Assembly: GCA_026398065.1 (NCBI GenBank)
Contig: JAPLTR010000850.1
Location: 1 to 32,719, forward strand
Reading direction: 5' to 3'
DNA from: Verrucomicrobiota bacterium
Lineage (GTDB): Bacteria > Verrucomicrobiota > Verrucomicrobiia > Opitutales > Opitutaceae
DNA length: 32,719 nt
Shown here one piece after another: positions 24,218 through 32,345 of this stretch. A program made the position numbers and the translations under genes. How positions within the stretch are numbered: position 1 is the stretch's first letter; each line of letters starts with the position of its first letter. The notes beneath the pieces are model-generated. The model was not told the DNA's origin. It worked only from the letters and a program-made list of their open reading frames with translations, and did not search any database.

Positions 24218-25374
24218 TGGACCCGCGGCAGGAGGAACTGCGGCGCCGGCTCGGCGCGCTGGGCTTCGACGACGTGCGGTTTGTCGCGCTCACGGCCGGC
24301 CACGACGACGGGCTGCGGGCGTGGCTTGCCGCGGGGATGCACGGCGAGATGGGCTGGATGGAACGCTCCTTGGAGAAGCGCGCCGACCCGCAGTTCGTGC
24401 TGCCGGGCGCGCGGTCGGCGATCATGCTGGGCGTCAGCTACGCGGGCGCGGCCGAACCACGGGAGGGCCGGCCGGCGTGGGCGCGGTACGCGCTGCACGA
24501 GGACTACCACGACACGATGAAGCCGGGGCTGGTCGCGGCGGGAAAGTTGATCGAGGAACTCTACGGCGCGGGTGAGCGCGACTACCGGTACTATGTGGAC
24601 ACGGGTCCGGTGCTGGAGCGGGGCTGGGCGGCGCGGGCGGGACTGGGGTTTGTGGGTAAAAACGCGATGCTCATTTCCCGGCGGCATGGCAACTGGCTGT
24701 TTCTCGCCGAGCTCCTGACGAAGGTGGACTTCGTGCCCGACGAGCCAATCAAGAAGAGTGTCGAGAATCTGGATACGCAGCAGGCGGGCGGCGTCGGGCT
24801 GCTGTGCGGCAAGTGCACGCGCTGCCTCGACGCCTGTCCGACGGACGCCTTTGCGCGGCCGGGCGTGGTCGACGCGCGGCGTTGCGTCTCTTACCAGACG
24901 ATCGAGAACAAGGGGATCATCCCGCGCGGCCTGCGCGCCGGGATCGGCCACCGGATCTACGGCTGCGACGCGTGCCTGGAGGTGTGCCCTTGGAACCGTT
25001 TTGCGCAGGCGGGGCGGAAGCTGCTGCTGGCCGCGCGCGGCGAGATCGCGGAGCTGGAGCTGCGGGAGCTGCTGGAGCTGACGCCGGTGCGGTTTGCGGA
25101 GGTGTTCCGGCGCACGGCGATCAAGCGGGTGAAGCTTGGCGGGCTGCTGCGCAATGCGTGCGTGGTGGCAGGGAACTCCGGCGACGCCGAGCTGCTTCCG
25201 GTGCTCGTGCGGCTGGCGGGCACGCATGAGCTGCCGCTCGTGCGGGCGCATGCGGTGTGGGCGGTCTACCGGCTTGGGGGCGGGGCGCAGCTCGCGGCGG
25301 CGCGTGCCGGAGAAATGGATACCGCGGTGCTGGCGGAGTACGCGGCGGAAGACGGGCCGGCTACGGGGGCGTGA
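24217..25374 (+). CDS. queG: Epoxyqueuosine reductase
   Basis: A 385-residue cobalamin-dependent iron-sulphur enzyme that reduces epoxyqueuosine to queuosine in tRNA, the last step of the pathway. Two [4Fe-4S] motifs are visible: C197-G-K-C-T-R-C-L-D-A-C207-P and C250-D-A-C-L-E-V-C257-P. The Y-Y-V-D-T-G-P segment with Asp128 holds the proposed catalytic acid, and K-N-A-M-L lies near 148-152. The C-terminal part (about 310-385) is HEAT-like. The start ATG overlaps the aroK stop by one base. The 3' end overlaps the convergent thioesterase gene by 14 bases. No other queuosine gene is in the window. Confidence 0.95.
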   Translation: MDPRQEELRRRLGALGFDDVRFVALTAGHDDGLRAWLAAGMHGEMGWMERSLEKRADPQFVLPGARSAIMLGVSYAGAAEPREGRPAWARYALHEDYHDTMKPGLVAAGKLIEELYGAGERDYRYYVDTGPVLERGWAARAGLGFVGKNAMLISRRHGNWLFLAELLTKVDFVPDEPIKKSVENLDTQQAGGVGLLCGKCTRCLDACPTDAFARPGVVDARRCVSYQTIENKGIIPRGLRAGIGHRIYGCDACLEVCPWNRFAQAGRKLLLAARGEIAELELRELLELTPVRFAEVFRRTAIKRVKLGGLLRNACVVAGNSGDAELLPVLVRLAGTHELPLVRAHAVWAVYRLGGGAQLAAARAGEMDTAVLAEYAAEDGPATGA

Positions 25375-25768
25375 AGACCGCGTTCATCCGCGCGACGAAG
25401 GCGGGCGGCGGGCGGGTGGGGCGGCCGGTCAGGTCGCAGAACGCGTGGGCGCTCTCGCCGGTGGCGAGCAATTCCTCGCCACGGAAAACCTCATAGGCGA
25501 TGCGGATGCGGAGGAGGGGTTTCTCGCGGATCGTGGCGACGATGGTGAGGGTGTCGTCGTAGAGGGCGGGGCGGCGGTATTTCGCGGAGACCTCGAGGAC
25601 GGGGATGCGGTAGCCGTCGCTCTCGAGCTGGCGGTAGGGAAAGCCCTGTTCGCGGAGCAGTTGGGTGCGGGCGACCTCGAACCACGGGAGGTAGTTCGCG
25701 TGGTAGACGATGCCCATCATGTCGGTCTCGGCGTAGCGGACCGTGACCTGCGCGCGCGCCGTGATCAT
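25361..25768 (-). CDS. 4HBT-family acyl-CoA/acyl-ACP thioesterase (YbgC/FadM-like)
   Basis: A 135-residue hot-dog thioesterase. The motif Y-A-E-T-D-M-M-G-I-V-Y-H-A-N-Y at about 12-26 is the YbgC/FadM signature, with Asp16 as the catalytic residue. Length fits the family. It would hydrolyse an acyl-CoA or acyl-ACP thioester. The ATG overlaps the stop of the upstream GT4 gene by four bases (ATGA), so the two are co-translated. Its neighbours across the divergent promoter are an ACP-dehydratase fusion and a ketosynthase, which suggests it releases or edits acyl chains made by them (inference); a housekeeping YbgC role is the alternative. Its end overlaps the queG end. Confidence 0.9.
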   Translation of the reverse strand: MITARAQVTVRYAETDMMGIVYHANYLPWFEVARTQLLREQGFPYRQLESDGYRIPVLEVSAKYRRPALYDDTLTIVATIREKPLLRIRIAYEVFRGEELLATGESAHAFCDLTGRPTRPPPAFVARMNAVFTPP

Positions 25769-26931
25769 ACCTCGGCGTCGGCGGCGACGGGGCTGAAGAG
25801 GGCCTCGGCGGATTCCTTCCAGCAGTTGCGCGTCGCCCACGCGCGGCCGGCGGCGCCGAGCTTTTTGCGGAGCGGGGCGTCGTGGATGAGTTTTTCGAAG
25901 GCGGCGGCGAGCTGGGCGGGGCGGTGCGGCGGCACGAGCAGGCCGGTGACACCCTCCATGACCGCCTCGGAAACGCCGCCGACGTCGTGGGCGACGACGG
26001 GCAGGCCGTGGGCGGCGGCTTCCAGGTAGACCAGGCCGAAGCCCTCCACACTGTGTCCGACGTTGATGCTCGTCATCGCGAAGATGTCGGCACGGTCGTA
26101 GAGGTCGGAGAGCTCCTCGTCGGGGATGTTCCCGAAGAAGCGGACCGTGAGGTCGGGCTTTTCCGCGGCGGCGGCGCGCAGGTTGCTCTCGTAGGTGCCC
26201 TTGCTCTGGGTGCCGACAACCCAGTATTCGAGCCGGGCGCGCACGTCAGGGGTGAGCATCTGCAGCGCCTGCAACGTGAGGAGCTGTCCCTTCCGCGGGT
26301 GGAGGCGGCCCACGGTGAGGACGACGATTTTCTTGCGCGGCTTCTCGGGCTTCGGGGGCACGACCGCGAAGTCTGAGCGGAGGGCGCCGGGGGTGAGGAA
26401 GATCTTGTCGGCCGCTCCAGGGAAATGGGAAAGGAGCAGCTCCTGAGTATAGTTCGTCAGCGTGCTGACGCGTGTCGCACGGCGGATGAGCTGGCCAGCC
26501 AGCCAGCGGCGGAGGGGGCTGCGGGCGAACTTAAGAATTTCAGAGCCGTGAAACGTGAGGACCAGGCGGCGCGGGCGGAAGGCGTGGAAAAACTGGAGCA
26601 GCATCATCGTCATCATCGGTCCCGGTTCGGGGAGGTAGACGGTGGCGTGGCGGAGATCGCGACGGTGGCGGATGAGTTCGCGGGCGAGCTGAACCTGGCA
26701 CCACAGGTCGTGCGTCCCCTTGAGCGGCAGACGCCGGAGGCGGAAAGGCCAGTCGGTCCGCTCGACCGCCGGCGGCGCGGACTGGGCCCAGACCTCGATG
26801 TTGTAGCCCAAGCTGGCGCTGGCGCGGGCGATCTCCTCGGTAAAGGTGGCGATGCCGCCCCGCACGGGATAAAACTCGTGAGTGATGAGGAAGACCGGCC
26901 GTTGGGCGGGAGCGGTGGAGGAGACAGACAT
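25765..26931 (-). CDS. GT4-family glycosyltransferase
   Basis: A 388-residue retaining glycosyltransferase of GT-B fold. The N-terminal domain has the G-G-I-A glycine loop at 25-28 after H-E-F-Y-P; the C-terminal domain has V-G-R-L-x-x-R-K-G (207-215) and the E-x7-E motif Glu296/Glu304 in E-G-F-G-L-V-Y-L-E. It transfers a sugar from an NDP-sugar at the cytoplasmic face of the membrane; donor and acceptor are unknown. It is translationally coupled to the thioesterase gene and divergent from the ACP-dehydratase fusion across a 230-base spacer, which supports a role in glycosylating a lipid or polysaccharide (inference). Confidence 0.9.
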   Translation of the reverse strand: MSVSSTAPAQRPVFLITHEFYPVRGGIATFTEEIARASASLGYNIEVWAQSAPPAVERTDWPFRLRRLPLKGTHDLWCQVQLARELIRHRRDLRHATVYLPEPGPMMTMMLLQFFHAFRPRRLVLTFHGSEILKFARSPLRRWLAGQLIRRATRVSTLTNYTQELLLSHFPGAADKIFLTPGALRSDFAVVPPKPEKPRKKIVVLTVGRLHPRKGQLLTLQALQMLTPDVRARLEYWVVGTQSKGTYESNLRAAAAEKPDLTVRFFGNIPDEELSDLYDRADIFAMTSINVGHSVEGFGLVYLEAAAHGLPVVAHDVGGVSEAVMEGVTGLLVPPHRPAQLAAAFEKLIHDAPLRKKLGAAGRAWATRNCWKESAEALFSPVAADAEV

Positions 26932-27161
26932 GCGCTGGTGTGGAAGGACGAACGGCGGACGTTTGGTGGACGCGCCGGAGTGACAAAAGGTAAGCTAGGT
27001 CACGACCGGGCGTTCTGGCAAGCATCGCCATGGACCCCGCCGGGGGCCAAAGTTCATGAAAACACGGCAGTTGTCGCAACATCTGTGCACCGCAAGGGTC
27101 TCCGTAGCACCCAAAAAATGGGTTTACATTCCGGGGCCCCGTAACATACAAGAAACGAATA
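26932..27161. promoter_or_regulatory. Divergent spacer, likely promoters of the lipid cluster
   Basis: The 230 bases separate the minus-strand GT4 gene from the plus-strand ACP-dehydratase gene and must hold promoters for both. The right end (about 27060-27161) is AT-richer, with TTTACA near 27123, the 10-bp palindrome CGGGGCCCCG after it, and an A-rich stretch before the ATG. Exact promoter elements cannot be fixed by eye. Confidence 0.35.
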
Positions 27162-28154
27162 ATGCCAGACGCAGTTCTATCAAATCCGGGCGCAAACAAG
27201 CCGAATCCGCCGACACCGAAGCCCTTTGCGCCCGAAGACGAAGCCGCCCTGCGTGAGGCCCTCAAACGCTGCTCTCCGTCTGCGTTTGAGGCTGCCGTGC
27301 AATTTCGTAAGACCGGTAATGCTGAGCATGTTCCGGCAGTGGTGATCGGCGTGATCGAGCGCTTCGTCGAGCCCGACCTGCGGGTGAAATTGAAGGATGC
27401 GGACGACGACCTCCGCCTGATCGAGGACCTCGGGATCGACTCCCTGACGATGATGGAAATCGTCATCCTCGTGGAGGACGTCCTCCAGATGACCATCAAC
27501 AACGATGAGCTGCGCAACTTGCGCACGGTAGGAGATGTGAAAACTTTCATCGACTGCAAGATCCGCGGTCTGCCGCTCCCCAAGCCCACCAAGTTCATCC
27601 CGATCGAGCACATCGGGGCGGTGATGCCCATCCAGCCGCCGTTCCTCTTCCTGAACGAGGCCTCGGTGAGTTCCACGGCGGCCAACGGGAAGTACAAGAT
27701 CACGGGTCAGGAGTTTTTCCTCCAGGGCCACTTCAAGGATAATCCCGTGATGCCCGCCTCGATCATGCTGGAGGCCCTTGGCCAGCTCGCCGTGCTTTAT
27801 CTGTTGGAAGGCGCCCCGACTGAGCCGGGCAAGGTCGTGAGCGCGCAGACCATTTTCTTCACCGGTTGCGAGGGCGTCCGCGCCCACCGCATCTGCAAGC
27901 CGGGCGACATCCTGACGTTGTCGATCAAGCCGAAGCGCATGAAGATGCCGCTCGCGACCTTCGAGGGCGCGATCCGCGTCGGCCAGGAAAAGGCGGTCAT
28001 CGTCGAGGAAATCACGCTGACGTTCGGGATCGTCGACGCGGCCAATGCGCCGGTGCCGATCAACGGCCAGACGACTCACCCCTCTGCCGCCAATGGCTCG
28101 ACTGCCACCCCGGCGGTGGTCGCCCCGCCCCTGCGCGTGGCGTTCAATACCTGA
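27162..28154 (+). CDS. Acyl carrier protein fused to a FabZ-type 3-hydroxyacyl-ACP dehydratase
   Basis: A 330-residue two-domain protein. After a Pro-rich start, residues about 55-135 form an acyl carrier protein with the phosphopantetheine site Ser94 in L-G-I-D-S-L-T-M-M-E. A short linker leads to a hot-dog dehydratase (about 145-295). The segment G-H-F-K-D-N-P-V-M-P-A-S with His190 and E-A-L-G-Q with Glu204 is the FabZ active site; Glu instead of Asp argues against FabA. A low-complexity tail of about 35 residues follows. In ordinary type II fatty acid synthesis these are separate proteins, so the fusion points to a dedicated acyl-chain pathway. It is the first gene of the plus-strand cluster and is followed by a strong terminator and then a ketosynthase. 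It should carry and dehydrate beta-hydroxyacyl intermediates. Confidence 0.92.
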   Translation: MPDAVLSNPGANKPNPPTPKPFAPEDEAALREALKRCSPSAFEAAVQFRKTGNAEHVPAVVIGVIERFVEPDLRVKLKDADDDLRLIEDLGIDSLTMMEIVILVEDVLQMTINNDELRNLRTVGDVKTFIDCKIRGLPLPKPTKFIPIEHIGAVMPIQPPFLFLNEASVSSTAANGKYKITGQEFFLQGHFKDNPVMPASIMLEALGQLAVLYLLEGAPTEPGKVVSAQTIFFTGCEGVRAHRICKPGDILTLSIKPKRMKMPLATFEGAIRVGQEKAVIVEEITLTFGIVDAANAPVPINGQTTHPSAANGSTATPAVVAPPLRVAFNT

Positions 28155-28205
28155 GCGGGCGTGGCTCGCGCAGCCCCGGCCTCCGCGCGGGCGATTAAAA
28201 ATTCA

Positions 28206-28231
28206 GGGCGACCGTCGTGGTCGCCCTTTTT
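28206..28231 (+). terminator. Rho-independent terminator after the ACP-dehydratase gene
   Basis: GGGCGACC (28206-28213), a GTCGT loop and GGTCGCCC (28219-28226) form a perfect 8-bp stem followed by TTTTT-G-TTTTTT. It lies about 50 bases after the stop codon. This implies that the ketosynthase downstream has its own promoter in 28232-28345, or that termination is partial. Confidence 0.9.
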
Positions 28232-28345
28232 GTTTTTTGTGGTGACCGCCTCCCGCGTTGACCGGGGCGGGCGAACCCCTTCTCTTTGGCGTCCGGTCGG
28301 CGCACTCCTGCTTTGCTGGCGTGTCCAACCGCGCCACACCAACGC

Positions 28346-29608
28346 ATGCCCCGAGTTTTCATCACCGGCCTAGGATTCATCACGAGCATCGGCAACGACG
28401 CCGCCACCGTCACGCGGAACCTCCGCGAGCTGCGCCATGGCTTCGAGGTCTTCCCGCCGTTTCAGAAACCGGAGATCCCGGTGAAGGTGATCGGCACGAT
28501 CAAGGACTTCACGACGGATTCGACCGATCCGGAAGACTGGACGTTTCCCGCGGCCTACAAGATCAAGCGCGAGCTGCTGCGGACCATGGCGCCGAACGGC
28601 CTTTTCGCCCACTGCGCGATGCTGCAGGCGGTGGCCGACGCGAAACTCACCGAGCCCGATATTTCCAACCCGGAGACGGGGCTCTACGCGGCCTCGGCCG
28701 GGTCGCCCTACCTGCTGCACTACCACAACGACCGGCTCAACAAGCTCGGCGTGATGCGGTGCTCGCCGCTCGGCATCGTGGCGTCGATCGCGGGCACGCT
28801 GAATTTCAACCTGATCGCGGCCTTCAAGATCCAGGGGTCGTCCTGTGGCTTCTCCTCGGCGTGTGCGTCGTCCGCGCATGCCTTGGGTTTTGCGCTCGAT
28901 GACCTCAAGCTCGGGCGGCAGAAGCGGATGTTTGTCGTCGGCGCGGAGGACGGGAATGTCGACGCGATCCTGCCCTTTGCCGGCATGCGCACGCTCTCGC
29001 TGCAGACCGATCCGAACCTCGCGTCGCGGCCCTTCGACGCGGGCCGGGACGGTTTTGTCGGCACCGGCGGCGGTGTCGCGATGGTGCTGGAAACCGAAGA
29101 GGAGGTCCTGCGCCGCGGAGTGAAACCCTATGCGGAGGTGCTCGGCTGGGGGCAGGCGTCCGACGGCTGGAACGTCGCGATTTCCCACCCCGAGGGCAGC
29201 GGCTCGGCCGCGGCGATGACGCTCGCGCTCAAGGCGAGCGGCGTGGCTCCGGAGAACGTCGACTACGTCAATGCCCACGCGACGTCCACGCTCATCGGCG
29301 ACGTGTCCGAGGCCCGCGCGCTGCGCTCCGTCTTCAAGGATGCGGCCAAACGGCCCGCGGTCAGCAGCACCAAGGCGCTGACGGGCCACGGTCTCTCGCT
29401 GGCGGGCGCGATGGAGAGCGCGTTTTGCGCACTGGCGATCCGCGACGGCTTCATCCCCGGCAACGCGCACCTCGTGAAGGTCGATCCGGAGTGCGAGGGT
29501 CTGAATCTGCCGCGCACCACCGAAAACACGGCCCCGAACATCGTGATCAAGAACAGCAGCGGCTTTGGCGGAGCCAATGTCGCGCTCGTCTTCAAGCGGG
29601 TCGCCTAG
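28346..29608 (+). CDS. Beta-ketoacyl-ACP synthase (KAS I/II family)
   Basis: A 420-residue condensing enzyme of thiolase fold. The catalytic triad is complete: Cys173 in S-A-C-A-S-S, His311 in N-A-H-A-T-S-T, and His348 in T-G-H-G-L. F-D-A-G-R-D-G-F-V (230-238) and the glycine-rich C-terminal N-S-S-G-F-G-G-A-N (403-411) are also typical. It would elongate an acyl chain with malonyl-ACP. Residues about 40-75 are an unusual insertion-like stretch compared with FabF, and the final GH motif reads S-T-K-A-L-T-G-H-G instead of S-T-K-S-x-x-G-H, so it is likely a specialised member. The ATG chosen begins at the first family strand. It lies 191 bases after the ACP-dehydratase fusion; a separate ketosynthase next to a fused ACP-dehydratase suggests a dedicated elongation set. 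Confidence 0.92.
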   Translation: MPRVFITGLGFITSIGNDAATVTRNLRELRHGFEVFPPFQKPEIPVKVIGTIKDFTTDSTDPEDWTFPAAYKIKRELLRTMAPNGLFAHCAMLQAVADAKLTEPDISNPETGLYAASAGSPYLLHYHNDRLNKLGVMRCSPLGIVASIAGTLNFNLIAAFKIQGSSCGFSSACASSAHALGFALDDLKLGRQKRMFVVGAEDGNVDAILPFAGMRTLSLQTDPNLASRPFDAGRDGFVGTGGGVAMVLETEEEVLRRGVKPYAEVLGWGQASDGWNVAISHPEGSGSAAAMTLALKASGVAPENVDYVNAHATSTLIGDVSEARALRSVFKDAAKRPAVSSTKALTGHGLSLAGAMESAFCALAIRDGFIPGNAHLVKVDPECEGLNLPRTTENTAPNIVIKNSSGFGGANVALVFKRVA

Positions 29609-29817
29609 CGCCGTGGTCACCATTTTCCGGTTACAGGAGTCGTCGGCGCGCGGCGCGGCGGGCGGGATGGCGGATTTTCCGCCGCCGGCTGTCGTGGTCA
29701 GGGTGTGCCCTGGCGACAGTCGAATTTGTCGGAGCGGCGGTCCGCTGGCCGGCGGCTCCGGTGCAGACGCAGGTTCGCCGGGCGGTGGGGCGGACGGCGG
29801 GAGCGTTTCCTAAGCGA
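29609..29817. other. Spacer with a hairpin, no gene
   Basis: The 209 bases between the ketosynthase and the next glycosyltransferase hold no convincing frame. A hairpin, GGCGGA (29669-29674) and TCCGCC (29678-29683) with a TTT loop, is the only structure I can support. It has no T-tract behind it. Confidence 0.4.
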
Positions 29818-31056
29818 ATGTCCAAGCTCCGCATCCTCGTCCTCACATCCAGCACCGGCGGCGGTCACGACGCGCGCGCGGAGGCGTTTGCGGAGTGGTG
29901 TTTCCAGCTCTACCGCCACGACGTCGACGTGCGCATCGAGCAGATGCTCGAAAAGTCCTCGGTGGTGAATCGCACGGGCGTGAACCTCTACAACCGCATC
30001 CAGCGGCTGGCGCCGTGGATGCACAAGGTGTTCTACGCCGTTGTCGAGGTGCTGAGCTGGCTCAACCGGCGCAAGGTCACCTTTGGTGCGGCCTACTACC
30101 TCAAGGTGCTGAAGGACTACAAACCGCACCTCGTGTTCAGCGTCCACGACTGCCTGAACCGCGGCTATTTCCAGCTGGCGCGGGAGACGCTCGGGGCGGA
30201 CAAGGTGCGCTGCGCGACGTATTGCGGCGAGTTTTCCGGCGGCTGGGGCTATTCGCGCAACTGGATCGAGCCGACGGTGGACCTCTATTTTTCGCGCACG
30301 CCCACGGCGGCCGACTACGCGGTCAAGTGCGGGATCCCCCCGGAACGGTCCAAGGTGCGCGGCTACCTGATGCTGCCCCGCTCGCACCTCGAGGTGCTCG
30401 GCCCGGTCGAACGCCGCGTGTTCCAGACCAAGCGCCTCGGGCTCGATCCGGAAAAATTCACGGTGTTTCTCGCGACGGGCGGGAATGGCGCGAACAACCA
30501 CTTCGACCTGCTGCCCGCGCTGGTGAAACACGCGGACCGCGTGCAGGCCATCGTGATCTGCGGGAAGAACAAGGAGACCTACAACGACCTCGTTCACTGG
30601 CGCGCGCTCCACCCGGAATTCGACTGCCACATCGAGGGCTACTCGGAGATCGTGCATCTTTACATGCAGGCCAGCGAGGCGATCGTCACGCGCGGCGGCA
30701 CGACGACCTGCGCGAAGGCGCTGCACTTCCAGTGCCCGATCATCTTCAACGCGTTTGGCGGCATCATGCCGCAGGAGGAGCTTACCTGGAAATTTTTCCG
30801 CAACGGGGCCGCCTCCGAAAAGATCGAGGAGGCCGCCGACTTCGCCCGGTTGATCGACCGCTGGATGGCGGACCGGACGACCTACGACCGTGTGCGGGAA
30901 AACTTCCTGAAGCTCCGTTACGAGGAGGACCCGACGATCCTGATCGAGGAGCTGGTCGGGCTCGCCAACGAGGTCGCGGGTGCGAAGCTCAAACGCCGGG
31001 CGTTTCCGCCGGCGAACGGCAATGGCAACGGGCACAAGCCCGCGACCGCGCCGTGA
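29818..31056 (+). CDS. MGDG-synthase-like glycosyltransferase (GT28 type)
   Basis: A 412-residue GT-B glycosyltransferase resembling monogalactosyldiacylglycerol synthases and bacterial processive diacylglycerol glucosyltransferases. The N-terminal loop S-S-T-G-G-G-H-D-A-R-A-E-A (about 11-23) and a C-terminal E-G-Y, then V-T-R-G-G-T-T-T-C-A-K-A-L near residue 288-300, match the donor-binding parts of that family. The acceptor would be a lipid such as diacylglycerol at the inner membrane. The C-terminus is a short N-G-N-G-N-G-H low-complexity tail. The ATG was chosen because the family strand L-R-I-L-V-L-T follows directly. Its place behind an ACP-dehydratase and a ketosynthase suggests that the acyl product is built into a glycolipid (inference). 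Confidence 0.85.
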   Translation: MSKLRILVLTSSTGGGHDARAEAFAEWCFQLYRHDVDVRIEQMLEKSSVVNRTGVNLYNRIQRLAPWMHKVFYAVVEVLSWLNRRKVTFGAAYYLKVLKDYKPHLVFSVHDCLNRGYFQLARETLGADKVRCATYCGEFSGGWGYSRNWIEPTVDLYFSRTPTAADYAVKCGIPPERSKVRGYLMLPRSHLEVLGPVERRVFQTKRLGLDPEKFTVFLATGGNGANNHFDLLPALVKHADRVQAIVICGKNKETYNDLVHWRALHPEFDCHIEGYSEIVHLYMQASEAIVTRGGTTTCAKALHFQCPIIFNAFGGIMPQEELTWKFFRNGAASEKIEEAADFARLIDRWMADRTTYDRVRENFLKLRYEEDPTILIEELVGLANEVAGAKLKRRAFPPANGNGNGHKPATAP

Positions 31057-31133
31057 GCCGCCGGACCGCCCGCGCGAATCCGGATGCAATCCGCTTGGCC
31101 GCGATGCGGCGGGCACTCTAGCTTTCCCCTACT

Positions 31134-32345
31134 TTGCCGACCGAAGCGCCCGTCATCGCCTACCTTTTCACGACGTTCCCGAAATCCACGGAGACGTTTC
31201 TCCAGCGCGAGATCATCGCGATGCGGGCGCACGGGGTGAACCTCCGGCTGTATTCGCTGTGGGGCGGGGGCGGCTCGTTTCGCGGCCTGCCGGTCAAGAA
31301 ATTCAGCATGTGGCGGCTGCTGACCCTCGTCTGGATGATCCCCTACGAGTCGTGCCGGCGGCCGGAGGTCCTGAAGCAGGTGGTGCACGGGTTGTTCACG
31401 CGCCGCGCTCCGTCGTGGATGAATTTCTGGGAGAACATGCTCGGGGCCGGGTTTGCCTGCCTGTTTGCCGGTGAGTTTCGGAAGCTGCGTCCGGCGCTCG
31501 TCCACGCCGCATGGGGCGGGGCGCCGGCGACGGGTGCGTGGCTGCTGTGGCGGCTCGACGGCCACCGGTTCAGCGCCGCGGCGCACGCCTACGACATCTA
31601 CGAACATGGCGGCGACTGGTGGCTGAAGGACAAGCTGGAGCACGCGGCGTTTGTCCATACGTCCACGGAAATGGGCCGGCGGGCGCTGATCGCGCGCGGC
31701 CTCGCGCCGGAAAAGGTGTTTTGCATCCGTCGCGGCCTCGACCGGCTGCCGGTCTTCAAGCGGCTGCGGTCCTCCCGCCGCCCGCTGCATCTGGTGTGCG
31801 TCGCGCGCCTGGTGGAGAAGAAGGGGCTCGACCACCAGCTGCGCATCTACGCGGCGCTGCGGGCGGGCGGCGTGGATTTCGAGGCCCGGATCGTGGGCGA
31901 GGGGCCGCTGTTGCCGGAACTGGAAAAGCTCGCGGGCCATCTCGGGGTCGCCGCCCAGGTCACCTTCACCGGCCACCTGCCGCACCACGAAGTCTGGAAT
32001 CAATTGGAGTGGGCGGACGTGCTGCTGCATACGGGGGTGATCGCCCCGAGCGGCGACCGCGACGGGCTGCCGAATGTAATCCCGGAGGCGCTGTCGGTCG
32101 GAGTGCTGGTGGTCACGTCGCCCGCGGCGGCGACCACCGAGGCGGTCACGCATGGCGTGACCGGCCTGGTGGCCGACGTCGAGACGGCGGACGTCTGGGT
32201 GGAGGGACTGCGGCGGCTGTCGACCGACGATGCCTTTGCCGAAAAGCTCCGCGCGGCGGGCCGGGCCTGGGTGGAGGAGAACTTCAACGCGCACCGGAAT
32301 GCGGAGCGGGTGCTCGCGCAGTTCAAGCGGGCGATCGGGCCATGA
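31134..32345 (+). CDS. GT4-family glycosyltransferase, WcaL/AmsK-like
   Basis: A 403-residue GT-B glycosyltransferase. The N-terminal A-Y-L-F-T-T-F-P-K-S-T-E-T-F (9-22) is typical of colanic-acid type GT4 enzymes. H-A-Y-D-I-Y (151-156) and V-A-R-L-V-E-K-K-G (223-231) follow, and the C-terminal donor site is D310-G-L-P-N-V-I-P-E318-A. The start must be TTG at 31134: an in-frame TAG at 31119-31121 lies only four codons before it and no other start precedes the conserved N-terminus. It probably adds a further sugar to the product of the cluster. The stop overlaps the start of the next gene (ATGA). Confidence 0.9.
   Translation: MPTEAPVIAYLFTTFPKSTETFLQREIIAMRAHGVNLRLYSLWGGGGSFRGLPVKKFSMWRLLTLVWMIPYESCRRPEVLKQVVHGLFTRRAPSWMNFWENMLGAGFACLFAGEFRKLRPALVHAAWGGAPATGAWLLWRLDGHRFSAAAHAYDIYEHGGDWWLKDKLEHAAFVHTSTEMGRRALIARGLAPEKVFCIRRGLDRLPVFKRLRSSRRPLHLVCVARLVEKKGLDHQLRIYAALRAGGVDFEARIVGEGPLLPELEKLAGHLGVAAQVTFTGHLPHHEVWNQLEWADVLLHTGVIAPSGDRDGLPNVIPEALSVGVLVVTSPAAATTEAVTHGVTGLVADVETADVWVEGLRRLSTDDAFAEKLRAAGRAWVEENFNAHRNAERVLAQFKRAIGP

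Noticed and set aside
29565-29813. Small 82-codon frame between the ketosynthase and the next glycosyltransferase
   Set aside because: It begins inside the ketosynthase gene in another frame and is Ser/Gly/Arg-rich low complexity with no family resemblance.
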